From: Brachionus koreanus | Lineage: Eukaryota; Rotifera; Eurotatoria; Ploima; Brachionidae | DNA: 26,562 bases | Direction: 5' to 3' | NCBI GenBank assembly: GCA_016987375.1 | Contig: PJRA01000160.1 | Location: 207,736 to 234,297 of the forward strand | Shown: positions 10,001-17,242 of the stretch, in pieces | Position numbering within the stretch: position 1 is the stretch's first letter | How the letters are laid out: every line of letters starts with the position of its first letter | Program-made: the position numbers and the translations under genes | The notes under the pieces: model-generated | Databases searched by the model: none | What the model was told of the DNA's origin: nothing | Seen by the model: only the letters and a program-made list of their open reading frames with translations

Positions 10001-11764
10001 TACATTGCCTTTGAGTGCACACCCCTCCGGCCTTTGAGTGTTTAAGAATTTTAGCTTAATTAAATACTAAATTACTTAGTTTTAATATCTTTTTTTTTGA
10101 AAAGAAATTTTTCAGTTTATTTTTGAATTTATAATCTTTGCTAACAGAACATTGTCTTCAATTATATTTTTTTGTATCCCATACTATGATCTAAGAGAAA
10201 ACAAAATTAAAATTATGGCTCCTTTAAATTGAGAGGACGTGTGTTTATTTTCAAGGAAATAAAAGCATTTATTTGGAATAAATCATTATTTAGTATCTAA
10301 TAAATTTAGCCTCACCAAGCGAAGCTTTAATAAGCTAAAGCATTCATTTCAAAACGAGTATCATCTGTGTGCTGTTAAAAGTTTAATCCCGGCAAGGCAT
10401 AAGAAGCAAGCAAAAGTTTACATCATTTAAGAATCTTTCACATTTAAAATTTGATTTAAAAAAAAAATTGAAAATTTACCTTTTGATGAGTCTTCGTTTG
10501 ATTTGGTTTTATTTTTGCCATATAAATAGGATGATGAATAAAGACTCTCGAATGCTGAAGAATACCACAAACTATCTGCATTTTTTTCGCAAGCCTGGGT
10601 AAAATAATTAACAGCCTGTTCTAAATGATTCATTAAAAAGTAATAATCTCCCTTGATTTTTTTCAAACGTCCAAGCACATCGTTTTCATTTAGAACACTG
10701 ATAGATAGACCTTTTGGCGTCTCTGTTTCATCATTTTTCTTTTCTATTGGAGTTTTAACATAATTCCAAAAGTAATTTAATTGTTTTTCGGCATTTTGAG
10801 TCATTTCATTTATTCTTTTGCCAAAATTGCTTAGTATAACATCAGTGCACTCTGCGATTGCCTTGGATATTGAACTTTTATCTGTTTCAATTAAAGCATT
10901 AAATGTGTTGTCTATTTCACTCCCGAAAATAAAGTCCAAATACACAACTTCATTTTCCATCGATTTGAGCAATTTCTTTAGGTCATCTTCGTTGATTTGC
11001 CCTTGATCGTATTCGCTAGGCTCTGAATTCTCAATGTTGTGTGTGCTTTCAGAGACGAGACTGAGACTAGTGTTTGGATGAACAAGGCTTATATTTTCAC
11101 TTAAATTTGTAGGAGCATTCTCAAAAGAACTCTGTGTTAATAAACATGAATCCGTGATGGATATTGAATCCAGTTCAATGTTTGGCTGGCTTGGAATAAT
11201 CGGATTAGTTATTGTACCATTCTTTCTTATCGTTTTTATAAATTCTTCGCTCATCTCATGTTTTTGATGAACATCAATAAATAATTTACAACAAATTAAG
11301 GTTTTTTTAAATTTTTCTTTTTCTTTTTGATAATTTTTGATACAAGTGTAAATATCAGCATCTGTTTTGCACGAAGCAAAAGCCATTAAGGCAAATGGGG
11401 ACTTCCAAGTGAACATGTTGCACCATTCAATCATATCCGAAGAGTAGTATCTTTTTTTGAAGCGTAGATTGATCGTATGCTTCTTGGCTGTGTTTGATTT
11501 TGCGCTTTCAACATTGATTTTTAGGTTGGCAAAATTTTTGCTAAGAAAATCGTAGAATTGGCAAAAAGAACACTTACTGGACGTTCTGTTTTGGTTAAGA
11601 TCAAAAGAATCATTAAAATGATTTGGCAGATGATGGCATTCTGATTCATCAAAGCAGTCACATGAAAGAATTTGTTCGTTGGACAAATATTTGTTAGACA
11701 AATTTTTCACCAAAAATAGAATTTTATTCGGGTCGTTTATCTTGTAGTCAAAGTCGATGTTCAT
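3023..11764 (-). CDS. TRAPPC9: TRAPPC9 (NIBP/Trs120) homologue, multi-exon gene span
   Basis: TRAPPC9 is a subunit of the TRAPPII complex, which tethers vesicles at the Golgi/trans-Golgi and activates Rab GTPases. Blocks resembling animal TRAPPC9 appear in the correct order across the span. Resolved exons: 11764-10480, 8344-8070, 8017-7698, 7645-7487, a weak candidate at 5013-4946, about 4760-4448, 4396-4147, 4078-3247 and 3193-3023. Small introns are 51-68 bp with GT...AG, and the phases of exons 1-4 and of the last four exons agree. ATG 11764 has an in-frame TAA immediately upstream; the stop is at 3025-3023. The readable sum is about 1,220 codons, close to the family length. Weak points: at least one exon (human 'VKLLNLP' region) is not found between 7486 and 5013, and the junction near 4945-4760 is uncertain. 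Two large introns contain MITEs. Confidence 0.88.
4147..4760 (-). CDS. TRAPPC9: TRAPPC9 middle exons (Ig-like/ASPM-SPD-2-Hydin-like region)
   Basis: Two coding segments, about 4760-4448 and 4396-4147, flank a 51-bp intron (4447-4397, GTATGT...AAAG). Because 51 is a multiple of 3 and the intron has no stop, it reads through and can be mistaken for coding sequence. Removing it gives F-R-V-I-G-Y-K-I-S-V-F, matching human 'ITVNGYHTTVFG'. This is followed by V-P-N-L-P-L-I, matching 'VIPALPRL'. Upstream, I-E-I-F-L-T-N-P-L-P-I-A-V-K-I matches 'VQLMVYNPMPFELRV'. At the 8-base T run (4714-4707) the downstream frame meets a stop, while the upstream frame continues the homology, so one base seems to be missing there. 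The donor at 4146 is phase 2. Confidence 0.8.
4946..5013 (-). CDS. TRAPPC9: Candidate TRAPPC9 exon (Q-N-x-S-T-K-x-P-F block)
   Basis: After the acceptor TTTTAG at 5015-5014 the frame reads I-E-Q-N-S-S-T-K-T-P-F-L, matching the human block 'GQNVSTKSPFIY' at the right place in the protein. There is no GT donor before the in-frame TAA. A GC donor at 4945-4944, joined to the acceptor CTGAG at 4762-4761, would give P-F-L-E-F-N-K-Y-N-S and align without gaps. That GC-AG intron of 185 bp is a hypothesis. The exon could instead be decayed. Confidence 0.45.
6077..6322 (+). pseudogene. AT-hook-bearing ORF fragment, dispersed remnant copy 2
   Basis: The frame is open for 81 codons but has no ATG at its start (the first usable codon is TTG). 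A possible splice acceptor, 'tttttctaag', precedes G-S-K-I-V-V-Q-N-V-S-A-D-T-R-F-Y-Y-P. This block recurs in degraded form at 656-727 and 7240-7310 on the other strand. The C-terminus carries an AT-hook-like core, K-R-R-G-R-P-G-G-S, followed by a lysine-rich tail and TAG. It lies antisense inside a TRAPPC9 intron. It is probably the 3' end of a transposable-element or other repeated gene; the family is not recognised. DNA binding by the AT-hook is inference. Confidence 0.45.
6542..7178. mobile_element. 637-bp MITE with perfect 42-bp terminal inverted repeats
   Basis: The first 42 bases (6542-6583, 'tacccgaggggacaaaaaca'...) are the exact reverse complement of the last 42 (7137-7178, ...'tgtccctcggg' type end). 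If the outermost TA is a duplicated target site, the element proper starts CCCGAGGGG. A TA target would be compatible with Tc1/mariner or PIF/Harbinger-like elements, but the termini do not let me name the superfamily. The palindrome GTTTAAAC recurs at both ends (twice on each side, plus variants). No transposase ORF is present, so it is non-autonomous. It sits inside a TRAPPC9 intron. Confidence 0.85.
7240..7310 (-). pseudogene. Dispersed coding remnant, copy 3
   Basis: The minus-strand translation is I-V-I-T-V-N-V-stop-A-D-T-M-F-L-S-P-K-F-S-E-S-L. It is a degraded relative of the block in 6135-6195 and 656-727. The DNA includes 'aaatttgggtgataaaaaca' and 'tgtatcagcttatac'. It lies between a TRAPPC9 splice donor and the MITE. 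Confidence 0.4.
7487..8344 (-). CDS. TRAPPC9: TRAPPC9 exons 2-4 (helical repeat region)
   Basis: The exons are 8344-8070, 8017-7698 and 7645-7487, separated by introns of 52 bp (8069-8018) and 52 bp (7697-7646). The exon 2/3 join restores L-S-E-E-E-K-I-R-R-Y, matching human 'LSEEEKIQRY'. It continues with I-Y-E-N-F-G-M-H-H-Q-A-A-F-F-K, matching 'LYELIGFHRKSAFFK'. This is the strongest single match in the gene. Exon 4 gives I-K-Y-L-I-H-E-M and ends with P-F-Y-T-K-F-F-K-F-P-I-L-K, aligning with 'VRHLSFLLQTM' and 'PVPFTKLPIV'. Cumulative phases are 0, 2 and 2. Continuous-frame translation past the donors (8069-8013, 7697-7694) is intronic. Confidence 0.88.
8660..8770 (+). repeat. SINE-like dispersed repeat tail
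   Basis: The segment 'aaggactaagatccattctg' through 'ttaaattatactataaataa' shares its opening 'aaggactaag' and its 'taaattatattataaataaa' end with a segment at 16071-16137 that interrupts a LINE fragment. The A-rich end and lack of coding fit a short retroposed element. No RNA polymerase III boxes could be confirmed. Confidence 0.35.
9641..10040. mobile_element. Hairpin MITE with ~120-bp inverted repeats
   Basis: The left arm at about 9659-9778 ('ggcaatgtgaaatcttagta'...) is the reverse complement, with few mismatches, of the right arm at about 9890-10008. The loop is about 110 bp. The sequence ACTCAAAG precedes both arms but at different spacing, so the exact ends are uncertain. The arms include the small palindromic motif 'gtacaaatttgtac'. 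It has no ORF. It lies in TRAPPC9 intron 1, so the primary transcript could fold into a long hairpin. This fold is inferred from the sequence, not shown. Confidence 0.8.
10480..11764 (-). CDS. TRAPPC9: TRAPPC9 exon 1 (N-terminal region)
   Basis: This exon gives 428 codons plus one base. Residues 12-30 (N-K-I-L-F-L-V-K-N-L and on) match the start of the Trs120 domain. Residues 98-165 match the block that in human reads 'LYIRYRHHYPPENNEW' through 'LFVFG' (here I-N-L-R-F-K-K-R-Y-Y, E-W-C-N-M, L-F-I-D). Residues 364-416 match the first helical-repeat segment (G-R-L-K-K-I-K-G-D-Y-Y, then S-L-W-Y-S-S-A-F-E-S-L). A Ser/Asn/Glu-rich insert at about 168-262 separates the two halves and looks disordered. 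The donor is AAAG|GTAAAT at 10480/10479, phase 1. Open translation past the donor to 10427 is intron read-through. Confidence 0.88.
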
Positions 11765-12140
11765 TTTTTAATTGTTGAATATATCATAATTTAAATAAAT
11801 TTGACTTGAATTTTAACAATCAATTATACACTTAAGTTAAGTATTAAATTAAAAATGAATTTTTAAAAAAAAAAAATATTCACATGATTTAAAACAAAGA
11901 CGCTTAAAATCAAAATTATAGTTATTTAGGTCTTTAGTTTGTTTAATTTTAATTTAAATTATCTATGGGCAAAAATTATGCAAAATAATATTAAAATAGT
12001 AATGAAAATATAATTCTTTTGAGAAAAAGATAAATTCTTATTTTATCAAAAATGTGGCCTAATTAAATGAAAAAAAATTATTTAAAGTAAACTTTTTAAA
12101 AACAAATTTAGCTTTAATGATTCAAACATTTAATTTATTA
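11765..12140. other. Intergenic DNA upstream of TRAPPC9
   Basis: A+T-rich DNA between the TRAPPC9 start codon and the outer edge of the palindrome. It should contain the TRAPPC9 promoter, but I see no TATA box or initiator that I can defend. Confidence 0.4.
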
Positions 12141-12575
12141 GTTTGACAAGTAATGAAACAGAATGAATCAGCCCAAACAATGAAAATCCAACTATAACCA
12201 CATAAGAAATTGTTGTTGTACCATTATTGTAATTGAATTAATAATTTATTCGATTGTGTCTAGAATATTTTCCAAATAATTGATAAAGACTTTTGTTTTT
12301 CATAAATAAATAAAAATGGGAAAAATTAATATTTTTTAATATTTTCATAATTTAATTGCTTCATATGATGCTAGCTAAAGTTCCTTTTGTATAAAATTTT
12401 TAAATTAAAATAAAATAAAATTAAATTAAAAATAATAAGAAAAAATTAAAAGGGAAAATAAAAATTTTAAATATTAGATTTTTCAGAAAAAGATTCCAAG
12501 ACACTTTTGTATTTTTCTGCCAGTTTGACCACCATTGAAACAGAATGACTCAACCCATTCAATGTCACTAGAAGT
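12141..12575 (+). repeat. Repeated ~55-bp module upstream of zinc-finger gene
   Basis: Two diverged direct copies about 380 bp apart, at 12141-12195 and 12520-12572, share the pattern 'gtttgac', then 'attgaaacagaatga', then 'tca-ccca---aatg'. Both are mirrored in the right arm (19145-19200 and 19540-19595). They lie upstream of the TATA box, so they could be regulatory or could be an old repeat. Function is not demonstrated. Confidence 0.5.
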
Positions 12576-12854
12576 TTTCAAACTTTTTTTTTGTTAGTGA
12601 TCAACAAAAAAAATTGATTGAAACAATCAATTTTGCAGGTTAATTGACTGAAAAATTTAATCGTCATGTTATGTCACTTATTTCTAAATTGATTACTAAT
12701 GAAAAAAAAACCGCCTTGATTTTTTATGATTAATTTAATATTAAATTGGATAAGCTAAATCTGAGCATATCAAGCGGTATGCACAGAGATCAGAGTATTA
12801 TAGTAAAATCATTTTTCAACATGACATTCTTGATAATAGCCCATTTGAATAGAG

Positions 12855-12862
12855 TATAAATA
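12855..12862 (+). promoter_or_regulatory. TATA box of left zinc-finger gene
   Basis: TATAAATA lies 78 bases upstream of the ATG at 12940. The same box sits in the same place in the right arm although neighbouring bases differ between arms. Confidence 0.6.
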
Positions 12863-12939
12863 AAGGAAAAAATTTCTTTCCTTTAAATTAAAAAAATTGT
12901 TTATTTATTTTTATAATTACAAAATTTGGTACAAAAAAA

Positions 12940-13827
12940 ATGAATTCTTATTACTACAGTTATGATTCAAATTACTGGAATCAATCATACAATTCATTAA
13001 ATGCAAACACTTGGTCTCAAACTATGCCTTATCCATACTATTTTTCAAATAATTATAATTATGAATCACAAAGCTCTTTTAATGATTTATCTTTTGATAA
13101 CTGTACCAAAACTCCTGAATTAAATATTTATTCAACACCTCTGATAAATCGCAATTATTTTCAAAATTCATTTGATTATTCTACGCCAAGCTATAATTTA
13201 AACCAGAGTTATCAATGGAAATTTAATGATACATCATCATCATCATGTGTAACGGATAATTCAGTTGACATATCTGTTGAATCAAATTGGAATAAAAATT
13301 CGCAAAATACATTAAAACAAAACAAAAGATTACTAGAAGATGAAAATATATCAAAAAATTTTGATTCGAAAAGACATCGAACTAATGATTACATGCAATG
13401 TTCAATATGTTATAAGGATTTCGAAAGTAAAGCATCTCTCATAATGCATAACCATATTTATCACAATAAAGGCAATTCAAAAGAATGTCCTTTGTGTTTG
13501 AAAAAATTGCACAGTTACTCTAGTACCATGTTTCATTTAAAAATTCATACTAAAGAAAAAGACTATAATTGTGATTATTGTAGAGCTTGTTTTACTGATG
13601 CAACTGCCCTAAAACGACACATTAGAACTCACACCGGAGAACGTCCTTATAAATGTAGTTTATGTAAAAAAGCATTTTCTCAATCTGGTAATCTAAAAAG
13701 ACACATGAAAACACATTTTCAAGATAATTTATCAAATAAAAAACATACAAATTCAAATACTAATCAATGTAATCAAGAATCTTTTTATTTAAATGATGAA
13801 CTTTATCAATTTTTGAACAATTTGTAA
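12940..13827 (+). CDS. Four-finger C2H2 zinc-finger protein (left copy)
   Basis: This is an intronless ORF of 295 codons. Residues 1-100 are rich in Tyr, Asn and Ser and probably disordered. A basic S-K-R-H-R stretch (143-147) could be a nuclear signal. Four C2H2 fingers follow: 154-175 (C-x2-C-x12-H-x4-H), 183-203, 211-231 and 239-259 (each C-x2-C-x12-H-x3-H). Fingers 3 and 4 are joined by the canonical linker T-G-E-R-P-Y-K; the other linkers are not canonical. The likely role is a sequence-specific DNA-binding transcription factor in the nucleus. A TATA box lies 78 bp upstream and AATAAA directly after the stop (13834-13839). The protein is identical to that encoded at 17878-18765. I cannot assign an orthologue. 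Confidence 0.88.
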   Translation: MNSYYYSYDSNYWNQSYNSLNANTWSQTMPYPYYFSNNYNYESQSSFNDLSFDNCTKTPELNIYSTPLINRNYFQNSFDYSTPSYNLNQSYQWKFNDTSSSSCVTDNSVDISVESNWNKNSQNTLKQNKRLLEDENISKNFDSKRHRTNDYMQCSICYKDFESKASLIMHNHIYHNKGNSKECPLCLKKLHSYSSTMFHLKIHTKEKDYNCDYCRACFTDATALKRHIRTHTGERPYKCSLCKKAFSQSGNLKRHMKTHFQDNLSNKKHTNSNTNQCNQESFYLNDELYQFLNNL

Positions 13828-14066
13828 ATTTCCAATAAAAATTTCCCATTTTATTTCCGAAATATTTTTTTTTTAAACTTTAAGTATTTTTAAATAAATA
13901 ATAAAAAAAATTTTAATCTTTTTAATCACTACTTCTTTATCTTCTACTTCTTAAAGGTTAAAAAATAGTCTTTTTATTCATTTTTTCTCTTCTAATTAAA
14001 CTATAAATTTCCATATTTTTAAAGAGCCAGTCTTCGAGACCTCAGTAAGAAAACTTAAACTTAGAG

Positions 14067-14462
14067 ATGGTTGAACACCTATACACAAATCAAAAGTTAT
14101 CCATTTTAAAGCAAGTAAAGAACAGCTCAGTATGCTGGAATATTTTGACTTTCTTTCTCAGGAATTATAAAAAGTTTGATCAGAAAAATACATCCTTTCG
14201 TAAACAACTTAATAATGTGGAGAAAAAAACTCAAATCGATGCTATGGATTATATTTTGAAAACTTCTGTAGCAATAATCGATCATTTATTTATCGAGGAA
14301 AATCGTGGTCTAGTTGATTCAATTAAGTTTATTGTTTCCCAAATCATATTAAATATGGAACGAAGCGTAGCCTATTTTAATTTTTATAATTTATTAAATG
14401 ATTTTCTAAAGATAGATTTTATATATAATTTTGTCTATTACTTTAATAAATCTTTCTCCTAA
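14067..14462 (+). CDS. Hypothetical 131-aa protein (left copy)
   Basis: The ORF begins at ATG 14067 (M-V-E-H-L-Y-T-N-Q-K) and ends at TAA 14460-14462, 239 bp after the zinc-finger stop on the same strand. The sequence is Lys/Asn/Phe-rich and probably helical, with no signal peptide or domain that I recognise. An identical copy is in the right arm and a truncated copy at 15455-15691. The truncated copy differs in its first 68 codons only at synonymous positions that I could find (TTG/TTA and AAA/AAG near its end), which hints at protein coding. It could alternatively be a chance ORF in a 3' region or one exon of a larger gene. Confidence 0.5.
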   Translation: MVEHLYTNQKLSILKQVKNSSVCWNILTFFLRNYKKFDQKNTSFRKQLNNVEKKTQIDAMDYILKTSVAIIDHLFIEENRGLVDSIKFIVSQIILNMERSVAYFNFYNLLNDFLKIDFIYNFVYYFNKSFS

Positions 14463-14821
14463 CTCTTTCTCTATGGTATTAGAGCATGGAATTAAATTAA
14501 TAAAGTTAACGATTAGTCAATTGTAAAAGGCATTTAATTTTAATTTTTCTTTTCTTTTATATATTTCATATTTCAATTTGTCCATGGGACCTTAACATAA
14601 ATAATAATTAAATAATAAATATGACCATTTTTATTTTAATTTACATTATTTCTAAAATCTACGTTTTTTTATGCGATTGAAGAAAGTACACATTTAATTT
14701 CCAATTGTCATTAAATATTTCTATTGTGATTTTAACTTATGTTTATTTCTCAGAGATCATTTAATATGACTTTTCAATAGAAATTTTCATTTTCCATTTG
14801 AAAAGCCATTTTTCAACTTCG

Positions 14822-15100
14822 TTTAAGTAGCCAAATCATCTGCAAAAAGAAGAGAGTATTGACAGTTTGTTTTGTTTCTTTTTGGAATGTCATTTATAAA
14901 AATACTGAAAAGAAGCGGACTAATTACTGACCCTTATGGAACTCCTGCTTGTATAGAGTATTGATCACCCAAAATCTTAAATGTAGAAAAGATTTTATCC
15001 ATTAAATAAGATAAGAGGGTATCAGTTATAATTAGCTTGTAAATAAGTCCTTCGTGCTAAACTAAATCAAAAGCTCTAAAAATGTCAAAATATAGACAAC
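14822..15100 (-). pseudogene. Jockey/CR1-like reverse transcriptase fragment
   Basis: On the minus strand the RT core can be read: V-Y-F-D-I-F-R-A-F-D-L-V (motif A, diverged), then S-I-Q-A-G-V-P-stop-G-S-V-I-S-P-L, then F-I-N-D-I-P, then F-A-D-D-L-A (catalytic motif C). The conserved Gln of V-P-Q-G is replaced by TAA (14936-14934), and another stop sits in the motif A region. It is a dead fragment in the centre of the palindrome. It belongs to a different lineage from the LINE at 20338. Confidence 0.75.
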
Positions 15101-15174
15101 ATACTTTTTTCTTTAATTAAAAAGACTCAACTACTTTTTGAATAAGAAAATAAAGGTAATCTGAAGTACCTCAA

Positions 15175-15371
15175 TGCTTTTGTAAAAAAGTTTAAAATAA
15201 CTTTCAGATAATTTGGAAAATAAATAAAAATCAAAGAGCAGAAATTAAAAAAAAAGATGCTAAATTCAGAAATTAATTCAACAATTGGAAATATATTTTG
15301 TCTAAATATAAATTAAAAAAAGATTTACTAAGTTATTTATTATTTATTAAGAATAATGTTTGGTTTTAAAC
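15175..15371 (+). repeat. Direct repeat, copy 1 (pair with 16788-16999)
   Basis: Runs from 'tgcttttgtaaaa' to 'tgtttggttttaaac'. It matches 16788-16999 at high identity except for a stretch of about 30 bp around 16898 missing here. Copy 1 is followed by about 120 bp of other DNA and then the truncated arm segment. Copy 2 is followed almost directly by the right arm. Confidence 0.8.
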
Positions 15372-15454
15372 AAAAAGTGAAAGTATTCTAAATTTAATTT
15401 AATTTTATTAACTTCATATTAATTTTTAATTGCGAACATACAAACTTGACCAAG

Positions 15455-15691
15455 TCAACCAATAATTATATATTTATTGCTATTTATTACAGAAGTCTTT
15501 AAAATATAATCCATAGCATCGATTTGAGTTTTTTTCTCCACATTATTAAGTTGTTTACGAAAGGATGTATTTTTCTGATCAAACTTTTTATAATTCCTGA
15601 GAAAGAAAGTCAAAATATTCCAGCATACTGAGCTGTTCTTTACTTGCTTTAAAATGGATAACTTTTGATTTGTGTATAGGTGTTCAACCAT
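15455..15691 (-). pseudogene. Truncated third copy of the 131-aa ORF
   Basis: Residues 1-68 match the full-length ORFs exactly. The frame then enters unrelated sequence and stops after 78 codons. The wider third copy of arm DNA spans about 15490-15888 and corresponds to about 17437-17833 of the right arm, in the same orientation. It lacks the zinc-finger gene. Differences from the right arm include 'gaagaagtg' versus 'gaagtagtg' in the noncoding flank. Confidence 0.7.
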
Positions 15692-15904
15692 CTCTAAGTT
15701 TAAGTTTTCTTACTGAGGTCTCGAAGACTGGCTCTTTAAAAATATGGAAATTTATAGTTTAATTAGAAGAGAAAAAATGAATAAAAAGACTATTTTTTAA
15801 CCTTTAAGAAGTAGAAGATAAAGAAGAAGTGATTAAAAAGATTAAATTTTTTTTTATTATTTATTTAAAAATACTTAAAGTTTAAAAACAACTTAAATAA
15901 TTAG

Positions 15905-16430
15905 CAAAAAGTAAAATTCTTAGGCATCACACTAGACTCAAAACTTACATTCATTCCAATGGTTGATGAATTAAAAGAACGCTGTAATTCAAGGCTTAAT
16001 ATAATAATCTAACCAAACATTCTCTCAAAACAAGTTTTGCTATTCAAAAATATTTTCATGTGGCTGAAAGGAAGGACTAAGTCTCCACTCCAACCAGCCA
16101 AGGCTCTGCCTAAATTATATTTTAAATAAATAAAATAGGAAATGTGGTCTAAAACCAAAAACAATAGGTAATCTTTATAAAACTTTGATAAGATCAATCT
16201 TTGATTATTCTTTTCCTTGTTTAAATTCATTCTCAGAAACTAACATCAAAAAAATAAAAGCTATTTAAAATTCAGAAGTTCGATCTATTATGAAGCTGAA
16301 ATATGATACCCGCTCTAATATTATGCACCAAGTTGAGAGAGAGTTATGTCAGAACAGCATTAAGTCATTCTGTTCCACTGGTCGTCAGACTGGTGGACCT
16401 TCAGAACTTCAAAAACAAAATTCTAAATAT
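15905..16430 (+). pseudogene. Jockey-like RT C-terminal fragment, interrupted
   Basis: The plus strand reads K-F-L-G-I-T-L-D-S-K-L-T-F, then C-N-S-R-L-N-I, the post-catalytic part of a jockey-type RT. After an interruption (about 16040-16138) the homology resumes with G-L-K-P-K-T-I-G-N-L-Y-K-T-L-I-R-S-I, then F-D-Y-S-F-P. Stops include a TAA after I-K-A-I. This segment is the 3' half of an element related in type to the 14822-15100 fragment but in the opposite orientation. Confidence 0.7.
16040..16138 (+). repeat. SINE-like insertion within the LINE fragment
   Basis: The DNA between the two RT homology blocks contains 'aaggactaagtctccactcc' and ends 'taaattatattttaaataaa'. It resembles the segment at 8660-8770. 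It breaks the RT frame, so it is younger than the LINE fragment. Confidence 0.4.
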
Positions 16431-16787
16431 TTTTATTTTTTTCACTTAAAATGAGTACAGACCAAATCCATTGATAATAGAATAAATCAATCATTAAAAA
16501 CTTATTTCCTGTTTTTTAATTATTTAAAATAAAAATATGACAACTAACATTTACACACTATATACAAACCTAAATTAGTTTTTGAATTATTTAACTATAT
16601 TTATTTTTAATTCTAATTTTCTTTCTATCAAAGTGGCTGAAAAGATGGCTAAGGGAACTATTTTGATTTCATTTAAAAATTGAAAAAAAAAAATTTAATA
16701 AATCCACTAGAAACTTTTGACTCTTAAAATTAATTAAATAAATTTAAGAATAGATTATGATAGTTAAAGAAATTAATTTATCAGGTT

Positions 16788-16999
16788 TGCTTTTGTAAAA
16801 AAAATTTAAAATAACTTTCAGATAATAAATAAAAATCAAAAGCAGAAATTAAAAAAAAAAGATGATAAATTCAGAAATTTAATAAATTTTAAAGAGAAAG
16901 ATTTAATGACAATTGGAAATATATTTTGTCTAAATATAAATTAAAAATAGATTTACTAAGTTATTTATTATTTATTAAGAATAATGTTTGGTTTTAAAC
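16788..16999 (+). repeat. Direct repeat, copy 2 (pair with 15175-15371)
   Basis: Longer copy of the direct repeat. Its part 16901-16920 is also the reverse complement of 14697-14716 beside the left arm, so this repeat belongs to the arm unit rather than to an independent element. The right arm proper starts 13 bp further on. Confidence 0.75.
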
Positions 17000-17242
17000 T
17001 CCGGCAGTTTGATGTGTACTTTCTTCAATCGCATAAAAAAACGTAGATTTTAGAAATAATGTAAATTAAAATAAAAATGGTCATATTTATTATTTAATTA
17101 TTATTTATGTTAAGGTCCCATGGACAAATTGAAATATGAAATATATAAAAGAAAAGAAAAATTAAAATTAAATGCCTTTTACAATTGACTAATCGTTAAC
17201 TTTATTAATTTAATTCCATGCTCTAATACCATAGAGAAAGAG

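Larger units (their letters stand above)
8345..10479 (-). other. Large TRAPPC9 intron 1 with transposon insertions
   Basis: This intron is about 2.1 kb, against the 50-68 bp usual for this window. The donor GTAAAT is at 10479 and the acceptor AAAAG at 8346-8345. Joining in phase 1 gives S-S-K-V-G-E-N-K with no frame break. It contains a hairpin MITE (about 9641-10040) and a SINE-like tail (8660-8770). It also holds a less A+T-rich patch near 10310-10410 that I could not identify. An additional small exon cannot be excluded. Confidence 0.6.
12141..14716. repeat. Left arm of large inverted repeat (palindrome)
   Basis: 12141-14693 matches the reverse complement of 17012-19595. After a gap of about 100 bp present only in the right arm, 14697-14716 again matches 16901-16920 exactly. 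From the zinc-finger ATG (12940) inward the two arms look identical wherever I compared them. Upstream of the ATG they differ by substitutions and by an extra stretch of about 40 bp in the right arm (around 19276-19320). The outer break is abrupt at 'gtttgaca'. Confidence 0.9.

Noticed and set aside
10818..11006. Plus-strand ORF inside TRAPPC9 exon 1 (also 3536-3757)
   Set aside because: Antisense shadows of the TRAPPC9 coding frame.
12940..13827. Assignment of the zinc-finger gene to a named orthologue (Ovo, Krueppel-like and others)
   Set aside because: The finger order and linkers do not match a named family specifically; generic C2H2 similarity is not enough.
16009..16230. Minus-strand ORF of 73 codons
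   Set aside because: It overlaps the SINE-like insertion and the plus-strand RT fragment and has no recognisable content.
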